The translations under genes and the position numbers were made by a program. Under the pieces are notes generated by a model. That model was not told the DNA's origin. It did not search any database and saw only the letters and a program-made list of their open reading frames with translations. A stretch of 50,283 nucleotides of DNA. Origin: Bacteroidia bacterium. Lineage in GTDB: Bacteria; Bacteroidota; Bacteroidia; Flavobacteriales_E; Vicingaceae. The stretch lies in the NCBI GenBank assembly GCA_030433355.1, contig JAUIMG010000020.1, forward strand, positions 1 to 50,283, read 5' to 3'. Shown here one piece after another: positions 43,214-50,283 of this stretch (position 1 is the stretch's first letter; each line of letters opens with the position of its first letter).

Positions 43214-43705
43214 TTAATCGTCATGTTCTTCTTCTTCTTCATGTATGACAGCATTATTCACTTGTTCAGCTCTAATCTCTGTATGTCTTATTTCACCACC
43301 TGTAGTGCCTGTTTGTTTTGCATAAAATAGTACAACAAAAGTGAACGCTATGGTTACCATACTAATTGTTTTTGAAAAAGACTTCTCTTTCCAATTTGCC
43401 CACAAGCCAATTAAAGAAAGACCTCCTAAAATATAGACTAAGATTGCAAATGTTTCAGCTATTTCTTCATGCTCTTCAATAAAATGCTCCTCAATTCCTT
43501 GAATTTCTTCTACAATTTCTTCAGCAGCCTCGCCTGTATTGAAGGCTGTAATGGCTGTAAGAGCAGCACCTATAAAAATAAAGTAGGCAGCTCGTTTTAA
43601 GATTTCTGACTTTAAATAAAGTCCTACAAGCATTATTAATAAGCCCACTAAGGGTAGAATGATAGGTAGATGATTTAATGCTAAATGTAAATGTGCGTCG
43701 TTCAT
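43214..43705 (-). CDS. Small membrane protein (DUF2231-like), acidic/His-rich
   Basis: 163 residues: four hydrophobic helices (about 10-28, 35-55, 86-104, 115-130). The N-terminal HLHLALNHLPIILP and the later ETFAILVYILGG resemble the DUF2231 family. The loop (GEAAEEIVEEIQG, HFIEEHEEIAE) and C-terminal tail (EEEEEHDD) are rich in Glu and His and could bind metal. Function unknown. Between the VIT and haloperoxidase genes, 16 bp from the former. Confidence 0.6.
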   Translation of the reverse strand: MNDAHLHLALNHLPIILPLVGLLIMLVGLYLKSEILKRAAYFIFIGAALTAITAFNTGEAAEEIVEEIQGIEEHFIEEHEEIAETFAILVYILGGLSLIGLWANWKEKSFSKTISMVTIAFTFVVLFYAKQTGTTGGEIRHTEIRAEQVNNAVIHEEEEEHDD

Positions 43706-43721
43706 TGGTATTGGTTTTAGT

Positions 43722-44435
43722 TTAAATGTTTACTCCGAAAATATAACCAACTAAGGCGGTTAGTCCCATGGCTATGGTTCCCCAGAATGTAATTCTAAAT
43801 ATAGCCTTTAATATGCTTGAACCTCCTGTTTTAGCCGCTAAAGCTCCTAAGATTATTAAAAAGAATAGCGCAAAGCCATATAGAGAATACTCCATATTTT
43901 TTAAAGGTAAGAATATAGCTACCAAAAGAGGTAGTATTCCGCCAATTGTAAATGCAGCACCTGAAGCAATAGCTGCTTGTATTGGTTTAGCTTGGCTTAT
44001 TTCATTGATGCCTAATTCATCTCTAATATGTGCTCCCAATGCATCCTTTTCGCTAAGCTCTTTAGCTACAGTTAAAGCGGTTTCTTTTTTTAAACCTCTT
44101 TTTTCATAGATATCGGCCAATAGTTGTAATTCAATCTCAGGAGTATCTCTTAATTCTTCTTTTTCACGCTCAATATCAGCCTTTTCTACATCTGTTTGGG
44201 AGCTAACAGAAACGTACTCTCCAGCCGCCATAGATAAGGCTCCGGCAACCAAACCGGCCATAGTTGCTAATAGGATAGGTTCTCTAGCATCGCTAGCAGC
44301 TGCTACGCCTATGGCAAGGCTAGCAGTAGATAGTATTCCATCATTTGCACCTAATACAGCAGCCCTTAACCAGTTACTTTTGTGTATATAATGGTTGTCT
44401 AAGTAGTTGTCTATGGTCTTGATTTCTGTTTCCAA
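43722..44435 (-). CDS. VIT1/CCC1-family metal transporter
   Basis: 237 residues, about five membrane helices. GANDGILSTASLAIGVAAAS and GAGEYVSVSSQTDVE-like segments and a charged cytosolic segment (ADIEREKEELRD) are the VIT1/CCC1 hallmarks. These transporters move Fe2+ or Mn2+ out of the cytosol by proton antiport. First gene of the strand run with the DUF2231-like and haloperoxidase-like genes. Confidence 0.9.
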   Translation of the reverse strand: METEIKTIDNYLDNHYIHKSNWLRAAVLGANDGILSTASLAIGVAAASDAREPILLATMAGLVAGALSMAAGEYVSVSSQTDVEKADIEREKEELRDTPEIELQLLADIYEKRGLKKETALTVAKELSEKDALGAHIRDELGINEISQAKPIQAAIASGAAFTIGGILPLLVAIFLPLKNMEYSLYGFALFFLIILGALAAKTGGSSILKAIFRITFWGTIAMGLTALVGYIFGVNI

Positions 44436-44554
44436 TTCGTAGGATTAATTCAAGAATATTGTCGCTTATAATTACCCCCAAATGTAGATAAATGAATGAA
44501 CTTTATGAATTCTATAGAATTTTAAAGCGTTTGTTGAAAGAAACCGACGGGAAT

Positions 44555-44585
44555 AAAAAAAGCGACCAATTGGTCGCTTTTTTTA
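44555..44585. terminator. Rho-independent terminator, bidirectional in shape
   Basis: A perfect 16-bp palindrome GCGACCAATTGGTCGC (44562-44577) is flanked by a run of A on the left and T on the right, giving a GC-rich stem with a U tract on either strand. It lies 21 bp beyond the end of the kelch gene on the minus strand and serves it. Upstream of the VIT gene. Confidence 0.9.
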
Positions 44586-44605
44586 TAAGGATTATTTAGC
44601 ATTCT

Positions 44606-45802
44606 TTAATGCTGTATCAAAACTTTAGAAGTTTTAACTAGCTTAGATCTATCATAGAATTGAATTAGATACAAGCCATCGCTTAAATCTTGCACATTCA
44701 TTCTCTTTGCCTCAGCAATAGAGGTAAATAACATCTGGCCCATGGTATTGTAGATTTTAACATCTGTAATACTTGCATCATGATTCCAAGAAATGAAATC
44801 ACTTGCTGGGTTTGGATAAGCATAAGTATTTGCTAAAATTCTTTGATTTTCGTTAATTCCAATAGTAGAATCGGTTAAGTCAAATTTCCAAACGTCTCCC
44901 GGGTATTGCCCTGTTAAGCGATTTAGACCTCCGAAAAAATAAACATCTTGATCAATAACAAAACTGCCTGGCGCCCATCTACTTTGTCCTGGGTGTGGTG
45001 GAAATTGCTGCCAAGAATCGGCAGTTGGATTGTAACGCCACATTTCCCCTGTAGACATAAAGTTATGATCATCTCCATCACCACTTAACACAAATCCATA
45101 ACCATTCAAGCTAAATTGAGTTCCCGCTACTCTTGCTTCTCCGGGAAATAGTCTCATTGCAGACCAAGTATTAGTAATTGTATCTAACTTATACCAATCT
45201 CTAAAAATGGTTCTTCCGCTATGTCCAAGTCCTGCAAATACTTCTCCACCTGCGTTAAACATAAAAGGGTGATGGCGACCCGGACCTGGTAAATTGGCAA
45301 TTTGAGTCCAAGTATTTAAAGGAATATCATATACCCACCAATCATTTAAATCTCCAAATGCTCCATCTCCTAAACCAACGTAAATTCTGTCCCCAATTGC
45401 TATCATGGCGGGATGTCTTCTTCCTATACAAGCGCAATCAGCTAATTGGGTCCATGAACTATCGCTAGCATCATAGCTCCAAAAATCTCTTAAGTATTGG
45501 GTGTTAGTTGCTCCAAAACCTAAGTAAGCTTTACCATTTGCAACAGTCCCAATTCCAAAGCTTCTTGCTGCCCCAGGAAAATCTGCCATGCTTCTCCATG
45601 TATTTGTAGTTGGATTGTATTGAAAAACATCGTCGGTCGGTTGACTATTAGAAGCAGTTCCAGTTACTGCATAACCTTTTCCATTTAAAGAAAATGTAAT
45701 TGGATGATGTCTTCCTGCAGGCATATTGGCCTGCTGCACCCACGATTGGGCAAAAAGGGTTGTTGAAAATAAAGCGAGAGAAATAAGTAATATTCTTTTC
45801 AT
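44606..45802 (-). CDS. Secreted kelch-repeat protein with T9SS sorting domain
   Basis: 398 residues: signal peptide 1-19 (TLFAQS), then about six kelch blades (20-315), each with a paired-aromatic motif such as FQYNPTTNTWRSM, FWSYDASDSSWTQL, WWVYDIPLNTWTQI and MWRYNPTADSWQQF, forming a beta-propeller. The type-A sorting domain covers about 325-398 (YPNPASDFISW). Exported; likely binding protein, possibly galactose-oxidase-like in fold only. No neighbour suggests a substrate. Confidence 0.88.
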   Translation of the reverse strand: MKRILLISLALFSTTLFAQSWVQQANMPAGRHHPITFSLNGKGYAVTGTASNSQPTDDVFQYNPTTNTWRSMADFPGAARSFGIGTVANGKAYLGFGATNTQYLRDFWSYDASDSSWTQLADCACIGRRHPAMIAIGDRIYVGLGDGAFGDLNDWWVYDIPLNTWTQIANLPGPGRHHPFMFNAGGEVFAGLGHSGRTIFRDWYKLDTITNTWSAMRLFPGEARVAGTQFSLNGYGFVLSGDGDDHNFMSTGEMWRYNPTADSWQQFPPHPGQSRWAPGSFVIDQDVYFFGGLNRLTGQYPGDVWKFDLTDSTIGINENQRILANTYAYPNPASDFISWNHDASITDVKIYNTMGQMLFTSIAEAKRMNVQDLSDGLYLIQFYDRSKLVKTSKVLIQH

Positions 45803-45876
45803 AATAAACTGTTTTCTATTTATTCTGATTTTTTAGAAGTTGTAAAGTACTTCATTTAAAAATTAAACTGTCTTAA

Positions 45877-45914
45877 TTGAGAAGTCTTTCTCAAGACAAT
45901 AAGACGCTTGTCTT
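45877..45914. other. Two adjoining hairpins between ykgJ-like and kelch genes
   Basis: TTGAGAA (45877-45883) pairs with TTCTCAA (45888-45894) over a 4-nt loop, and AAGACAA (45893-45899) pairs with TTGTCTT (45908-45914). They share two bases, so they are mutually exclusive or stacked. No good U tract follows on the minus strand, so termination is doubtful; the surrounding 186-bp gap has no ORF. Confidence 0.4.
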
Positions 45915-45988
45915 TTAGAAATGTTCTATTTTTTTATAAATATCCTATTCCTTTTTTCAAACCCAAGTTGACTTTATTTTCTTAAAAA

Positions 45989-46489
45989 CTAAAAAAGTGA
46001 AAGATCAAATTTGGCAGTTAGTAGGGCATCGAGTTGATCGAGATCTTTTAATAAATCTTGCTTTTCTTGAGTTAGGGAAGTAGGAGTGTGTTGCTTCTCT
46101 AATAAGTTTTTCAATTCTACCATTTGAAAATAGAAGGAGTTGGATTTGAGTTTAACGTCTAAAGTCTTTAGCTTTTTCTCTAAGGCGGTTTTTCTTCGTT
46201 TTACCTCTTCTATATAAATCACAGCTTGATCAAACTCCAATTGTTTTTGTTCTACAGACTTTAATAAACCGCATTTAAAAATGCCACATTGCTTTGGTCT
46301 TTTAGCATAAACGGTGCAAGCATCACAGAATTTTTTACAGGGCTGAATAAAGAAACCTTTCCCATTTACTTCCTCTATATCCATGAATTCTTTAAGGGTG
46401 GGGATTTCTTCCCTATCTACTTTTACAAAACCAATTAAGGTTCCATCGCAACAAAGACCGCAGGATAAACAAATGTTAGAAGAAGGCAT
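45989..46489 (-). CDS. YkgJ-family Cys-cluster protein
   Basis: 166 residues. Eight or more Cys in the N-terminal half: CLSCGLCC (residues 8-15), then PCKKFCDAC and QCGIFKCG, the arrangement of the YkgJ/UPF0153 family thought to bind zinc or an iron-sulfur cluster. The C-terminal half is a predicted coiled coil (about 85-160). Cellular role unknown. Cysteine spacing supports the family call. Confidence 0.82.
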   Translation of the reverse strand: MPSSNICLSCGLCCDGTLIGFVKVDREEIPTLKEFMDIEEVNGKGFFIQPCKKFCDACTVYAKRPKQCGIFKCGLLKSVEQKQLEFDQAVIYIEEVKRRKTALEKKLKTLDVKLKSNSFYFQMVELKNLLEKQHTPTSLTQEKQDLLKDLDQLDALLTAKFDLSLF

Positions 46490-46820
46490 AGTTCTAGTTT
46501 AAAAAAGATTGGAATTTACTATTTCAAAATCTATCTAGAGTAATTTCAAAGTATTAATAGCAAAAGTTTTAATTTAATGTTGTCTGTTTTATTGGAAGTT
46601 CTAAAAGGAGATAAATATTACAATTAATACTATGTTTTTTACAATCCCTAATTATTAGAAGTAACCAAATTCTCAAAGTAGACAATAAGTGAATACCTTC
46701 GGGGAAGAAAGGATTAGCAGCTTTTTGGTTGAAGTTTGCCTTGTATTACACATTAATTTCCGAAGCTAAAAAACCCATTTTGGTGGCAAATTCCAGAATA
46801 GAAATTAATACCCTTAAAAA

Positions 46821-46946
46821 ATGACTACCAAAGTAAGCCAATTTCAGTCTTTTGTAATGAAGAATCCACTGATTCAGTTTATCAAATTCATTTTTCTATT
46901 CATTAATATTTCAGCTATTGTCGCTGTAGACCATGGTGGTACATAG
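46821..46946 (+). CDS. Candidate 41-residue membrane microprotein
   Basis: An ATG at 46821 is followed by 40 codons. After a polar start (MTTKVSQFQSFVMK) comes NPLIQFIKFIFLFINISAIV, a single hydrophobic helix, then a short tail ending VDHGGT. Ending in HGGT after a hydrophobic stretch and NPL motif is a pattern I have an impression of from small Bacteroidota hypotheticals, but I cannot confirm it. Chance is the alternative explanation. Confidence 0.3.
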   Translation: MTTKVSQFQSFVMKNPLIQFIKFIFLFINISAIVAVDHGGT

Positions 46947-47027
46947 GGATGATTTATTCATTCAGTTTTTATTACACAAGTATCTTTAAGTGTAACATAA
47001 GTGACTGATAAAGTTCTTTTAACAGGC

Positions 47028-47035
47028 TACATTTG
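47028..47035 (+). promoter_or_regulatory. Candidate -7 element (TACATTTG) before peroxiredoxin
   Basis: An exact match to TAnnTTTG 31 bp before the ATG at 47067. No convincing TTG -33 element at standard spacing was seen, so confidence is limited. Confidence 0.4.
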
Positions 47036-47066
47036 AATTATATATTTAACTAAAATACTACAGATT

Positions 47067-47783
47067 ATGGAAGATGTAAATGAGCAAGAAACAGTTATAA
47101 GTATGCCAAGAATTGGCGACAAAGCACCAGAATTTAAAGCAGTAACTACGCAAGGAGATATTAATTTTCCTTCTGATTATTCAGGTAGTTGGACTATTCT
47201 TTTTAGTCATCCGGCTGATTTTACTCCTGTATGTACTTCTGAGTTTATGACTTTTGCCACGATGCAAGAAAAGTTCGAAAAGGCGAACTGCAAACTAGTA
47301 GGTTTATCTATTGATGGATTGTATAGCCATATTGCCTGGCTTCGAACCATTAAAGAAAAAATAGAATATAAAGGAATGAAAGATGTAGAAGTCAAATTTC
47401 CTCTTATTGAAGATATTAAAATGGACGTAGCCAAAAAGTATGGGATGATTCAACCCAATGAAGATACAACCAAAGCGGTTCGGGCAGTCTTTTTTATAGA
47501 TCCAAATGGAATTATCAGAGCTATTATTTATTATCCCTTAAGCCTTGGAAGAAACTTTGATGAATTATACAGAGTGATTATGGCTTTACAAGCAGCAGAT
47601 GCTTTTGAAATTGCTACTCCGGCAGATTGGGAGCCAGGCGATGATGTGATTGTTGGACCTGCAGGGTCTTGTGGCACTGCTAGCGAACGCATGGAGGATC
47701 AAGAATTAGATTGTAAGGATTGGTTTTTTTGCACCAAAAAAATTGATAAGCAGACTGTTTTAGATCGGATATTAAAAAAATAG
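47067..47783 (+). CDS. Peroxiredoxin, Prx6-like (1-Cys type) with extra C-terminal Cys
   Basis: 238 residues: thioredoxin-like peroxidase that reduces H2O2 and alkyl hydroperoxides. Peroxidatic C56 in HPADFTPVCTSEF, Arg near AVRAVFFIDPNG, and a long C-terminal Prx6-type dimer segment (PADWEPGDDVIV). Additional Cys in GSCGTAS, LDCKDWFFC may act as resolving residues, as in archaeal-type Prx6 relatives. Monocistronic: a terminator follows and a candidate -7 element precedes. Confidence 0.94.
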   Translation: MEDVNEQETVISMPRIGDKAPEFKAVTTQGDINFPSDYSGSWTILFSHPADFTPVCTSEFMTFATMQEKFEKANCKLVGLSIDGLYSHIAWLRTIKEKIEYKGMKDVEVKFPLIEDIKMDVAKKYGMIQPNEDTTKAVRAVFFIDPNGIIRAIIYYPLSLGRNFDELYRVIMALQAADAFEIATPADWEPGDDVIVGPAGSCGTASERMEDQELDCKDWFFCTKKIDKQTVLDRILKK

Positions 47784-47804
47784 TTTTACTTCATAAAAAA
47801 ATAG

Positions 47805-47835
47805 AGAGCCATGCAGTTATGTATGGCTCTTTTAT
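47805..47835. terminator. Rho-independent terminator after peroxiredoxin
   Basis: AGAGCCAT (47805-47812) pairs exactly with ATGGCTCT (47823-47830) over a 10-nt loop, followed by TTTTA on the plus strand and preceded by an A-run. It is 22 bp past the peroxiredoxin stop and could also serve the convergent J-domain gene. Confidence 0.85.
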
Positions 47836-47870
47836 TATACATTTTGTTTTTCTAGATTTTGTTCAATCAA

Positions 47871-48317
47871 CTAAGCAGCAATCGATTTTTTAGCCTTACG
47901 GAATAGATAAGTATTAAATATTTTTCTTTTGGCAAATCTTACTTGCTTATCTGAATTCAATAGCTTTATGTAAAGGTTTTTAGGTACACCAAAACATTCA
48001 AAGCTTGTTCCATCTAAAAAGGTGATCTCCAGTACTAGTCCTTTGTGTTGAATGTCGCTAATGCCTGCCTTATCTATGGTTTCTTGATACTCTTCTTTGT
48101 TAAGCTCATGAGTTTCTGGAGCTATGCTAATTAAAAAGTGATAAGCCTCAATAATTTCACGACTTTTCATTTCGGCCTCTATGGCTTTATCATCGCCAGC
48201 TTGAAACTTATCTGGATGCCATTCTTTTACCAAATTTCTATAGGTAGATTTTATCTCCTTCAACTCAATTTTTCCTTCTATTTTAAATAGTTTCTTGTAG
48301 TCGTTTATTCTCTTCAT
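47871..48317 (-). CDS. J domain-KTSC domain protein
   Basis: 148 residues: N-terminal J domain with HPD (EWHPDKF) in helices II-III (about 10-70) and a C-terminal KTSC domain (about 90-148; FLDGTSFECFGVPKNLYIKLL), as in KTSC proteins linked to lysyl-tRNA synthetase-related or nucleic-acid roles. The J domain would stimulate an Hsp70. What it recruits DnaK to is unknown. Convergent with peroxiredoxin. Confidence 0.78.
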   Translation of the reverse strand: MKRINDYKKLFKIEGKIELKEIKSTYRNLVKEWHPDKFQAGDDKAIEAEMKSREIIEAYHFLISIAPETHELNKEEYQETIDKAGISDIQHKGLVLEITFLDGTSFECFGVPKNLYIKLLNSDKQVRFAKRKIFNTYLFRKAKKSIAA

Positions 48318-48509
48318 TCCGCAATGTCTAATAAGCCTTTAGTGGCTTAGAATTTATATTTTTAAGGCTGCAAAAGTATACCTTTAGAAGCTAGTATTTG
48401 TGCTTTTAAGTTTGCTTAGTTTTTTGTCCTCATAGCTAATAAAGAGATAAGGAGACTAATGAATTAGTATTAGTTTTGAAATTGCTTAATAATTCAGCAA
48501 AACCTTTAG

Positions 48510-48905
48510 ATGATGTCCTACCAAGATGAATTTCTTCTTTTCTGGGAAGAGGTTAAAAAAAGTGCCCAAGAAGGTCGCTTTGCTAAGCTAACCGTGGCAA
48601 AGACTATTGGTAAGCCTAATTTTAGAAATATTTTTGTGCGACCGGTTTATTCTGAAAATGAATTTAAGGTATTGCTAAAATTGCGTTATAGATCTAGGGA
48701 AACAGAAGATAAGGAAGACGAAGTGACCTTGGAAGAAGCTTTTGAGGTAATAAAACCACATCTTAAGAATCACTTTTTTTCTGTTCTATTATTTACCACC
48801 ACCAAGGATGTTACTTTTAAAATCAATAAAAAAGGCGCGGGAAGTATTAGTGAAAAGCAACCAACATTTAGCGATGTTATTTTAGCGCAAAAAGATTTAG
48901 AGTAG
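48510..48905 (+). CDS. Hypothetical protein, 131 residues
   Basis: A soluble alpha/beta protein with no signal peptide: helical start (YQDEFLLFWEEVKKSAQEG), a basic strand region (TVAKTIGKPNFRNIFVRP), RYRSRETEDKEDEVTLEEAF, then HFFSVLLFTTTKDVTFKINKKG and a serine-rich end. No family recognised. The start may be ATG 48510 or 48513. It is a lone gene; codon use is like its neighbours. The 192-bp gap before it (48318-48509) shows nothing notable. Confidence 0.7.
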   Translation: MMSYQDEFLLFWEEVKKSAQEGRFAKLTVAKTIGKPNFRNIFVRPVYSENEFKVLLKLRYRSRETEDKEDEVTLEEAFEVIKPHLKNHFFSVLLFTTTKDVTFKINKKGAGSISEKQPTFSDVILAQKDLE

Positions 48906-48929
48906 ATGTAGGGTAGAGGGGTGGAGGAT

Positions 48930-49292
48930 TTATTTTTTCTTTATCATCTCCAAGTAAACATCTTCAACGTGCTCTCTAGCCCAAGGTGTCTTTCTTAAAA
49001 ATCCTAAACTTGATTTCATGGTGGGGTTATACTTGAAACAACGGATATTTACTCGATCCGCCAAATATTCCCATCCGTAATGTTCCACTAAACGTTCTAA
49101 GATTTCCGCTAGTTTTACACCATGCAATGGGTTGTTTAATTGTTCCTCTGTTGCTTGTCTTCTTTTTTTTCTAGCAGGTTTCTCTTTATTCAGCTCTTCA
49201 TTCGTCTTTGGCTTGAGGGCTTCATCTAAAGAGGCTTCGGATTGCTTTGGTTTATCCGTAGTTTCATTTGTACGGCGATATTTTATTGGCAT
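48930..49292 (-). CDS. VF530-family (DUF2132) DNA-binding-like protein
   Basis: 120 residues: a charged N-terminal tail (residues 1-50, KPARKKRRQ) followed by the VF530 domain (about 51-118; [41 protein letters not shown]). Members are small helical proteins proposed to bind DNA, without a known target. The domain is intact. Shares no operon with neighbours. Confidence 0.86.
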   Translation of the reverse strand: MPIKYRRTNETTDKPKQSEASLDEALKPKTNEELNKEKPARKKRRQATEEQLNNPLHGVKLAEILERLVEHYGWEYLADRVNIRCFKYNPTMKSSLGFLRKTPWAREHVEDVYLEMIKKK

Positions 49293-49387
49293 TACTTTGT
49301 TTTATCCTTTGTTTCAATTCGATAGAAAGAAACTTATTTATTAATTAGAATATTTGGTGACTGATGGCTTTGCTTGTAGCAATCAAA

Positions 49388-50283
49388 TTACCTTCTTATC
49401 ATTTTCTTTATTTCAAAAAGTCTTGCATTTTCAACTTTGATGAAATAAATACCTTTTGCCAAATTACTAGTTTCAATTTCTTTTCTATTGGTCATGTTAC
49501 TTTTATATACCAATTGACCCGAAGTATTCATAATCTCCAGGTTTACTATTTCCTCATTTCCTTCAATTTCAATAATTAACCTATTAGAAAAAGGATTTGG
49601 AAAAATAGTAAAGCTAATATCCTTGGCTTTTGTTTCAATACCTGTGGAGATTACATTGATTACGTTAGATGTATCTGAGCTACAGCCTAAAAGGGTAACA
49701 ATTGCATAATAGTTTCCATTGGTAGTTACCGTATAGTTCTGATTTATTGCTCCATTGATCAAACCATTTTGATCATACCATTGATTGCCAATAGGCGCAT
49801 TAGAAGTTAGTGTAAAACCATTCTGACTAATAATAGGGGTTGCCGGTAATGTATCTATTGTCACTGCTAGGGTAGAAGTTGCGCCATTTCCACAAGCATT
49901 GCTGCCTGTTACCGTAATGTTTCCAGATACCCCAGAAGTAGTGTAGTTAACTGTAATACTATTTGTATTACTTGTTCCTATAGCTCCAGAAGGTAAAGTC
50001 CAATTGTAAGATGTTGCATTGGCAATTGTTGGAACGGTGTAAGTTTCGGTATCCCCTTGACAAACTCTTGTTTGCCCTACAATTGTTCCCGCATTTGCAG
50101 GAAATGGGTTAACCGTAACCCCTAAAGTAGAAGAGTTACCGCTTCCACAACTATTGTTTCCAATTACAGTTATATTTCCAGATACAGCTGCATTGCTATA
50201 AGTAACGCTAATACTGTCAGTATTGCTTGTTCCTGTAGCTCCGTTTGGTAAAGTCCAGGTGTAAGAACTCGCATTGGCAATTG
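49388..50283 (-). CDS. T9SS type-A surface protein with tandem Ig-like repeats, N-terminus beyond window
   Basis: The frame stays open from the right edge to the stop at 49388 (298 residues visible). It comprises tandem Ig/SprB-like modules of 85 residues (successive starts IANASSYTWTLPNGATGTS and IANATSYNWTLPSGAIGTS, each with a Cys before a ...CGxG step), a further module with NQWYDQNG, and a sorting domain (IFPNPFSNR to the end). Large adhesin-like surface proteins have such architecture. The true start lies outside the window; the internal GTG at 49864 is not it. Confidence 0.88.
   Translation of the reverse strand, partial: IANASSYTWTLPNGATGTSNTDSISVTYSNAAVSGNITVIGNNSCGSGNSSTLGVTVNPFPANAGTIVGQTRVCQGDTETYTVPTIANATSYNWTLPSGAIGTSNTNSITVNYTTSGVSGNITVTGSNACGNGATSTLAVTIDTLPATPIISQNGFTLTSNAPIGNQWYDQNGLINGAINQNYTVTTNGNYYAIVTLLGCSSDTSNVINVISTGIETKAKDISFTIFPNPFSNRLIIEIEGNEEIVNLEIMNTSGQLVYKSNMTNRKEIETSNLAKGIYFIKVENARLFEIKKMIRR

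Larger units (their letters stand above)
46490..47066. other. 577-bp intergenic region
   Basis: Between the ykgJ-like and peroxiredoxin genes. It holds one candidate short ORF (46821-46946) and a promoter-like -7 element (47028-47035). The rest is AT-rich with many stops in all frames and no recognisable gene, RNA or repeat. The 5' leader of a 41-codon ORF occupying so large a gap is a reason to look for a small RNA. Confidence 0.5.

Noticed and set aside
1-50283. tRNA, rRNA or phage genes
   Set aside because: No cloverleaf-like tRNA, ribosomal RNA or phage structural gene was recognised in reading the window.

Overview
The window comes from an AT-rich member of the Bacteroidota, most likely a Flavobacteriia-like lineage. 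The evidence is several proteins with type IX secretion (T9SS) type-A C-terminal sorting domains, a CarboxypepD_reg-type TonB-dependent receptor, a LytS/LytTR two-component pair, a fused alpha-beta E1 2-oxoacid dehydrogenase, lipoproteins with a Cys lipobox, and TAnnTTTG-type promoter elements. No rRNA, tRNA, CRISPR array, transposase or phage gene was seen. The placement rests on gene content only.

Region 1 (1-5606) is the distal end of a phenylacetate catabolic cluster: thiolase (cut by the window edge), PaaZ with an extra C-terminal DUF1569-like domain, an enoyl-CoA hydratase/isomerase and PaaY. Two small four-helix-bundle (S23/IVP family) genes are interspersed. Each is bracketed by its own family of intergenic repeats, and a gene-less copy of one family lies a few hundred bases downstream. 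Region 2 (5607-13760) is a tandem array of three large secreted T9SS paralogs, preceded by the decayed tail of a fourth. The junctions between members are nearly identical at DNA level.

Region 3 (13761-17713) is an Lrp/AsnC regulator divergent from an E2-E1 branched-chain-type 2-oxoacid dehydrogenase operon. Region 4 (17714-23074) holds a CIA30 protein, a HisC-like aminotransferase, a double SpoIIAA-like protein followed by an ABC exporter, and a HAD-type lipoprotein. Region 5 (23109-30883) is a LytTR/LytS two-component system divergent from a TonB receptor and an NAD-dependent reductase, followed by a lipoprotein and a GT-C-like membrane protein.

Region 6 (30891-41594) contains a beta-CASP nuclease with a TerB-like protein, a lipoprotein abutting a BNR/GEVED T9SS protein, a secreted TonB-C protein, DsbA/FrnE and DinB proteins, and an rluF-cbpA-cbpM-rlmF strand run. 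Region 7 (41701-50283) has a VIT transporter / small membrane protein / vanadium haloperoxidase-like unit, a kelch T9SS protein with a clear terminator, YkgJ, a peroxiredoxin, a J-KTSC protein, a hypothetical protein, a VF530 protein, and the C-terminal part of a repetitive T9SS adhesin-like protein running off the right edge.

The least explained part is the repeat-bracketed four-helix-bundle genes (571-5001), followed by the recombination-prone surface-protein array (5652-13760).
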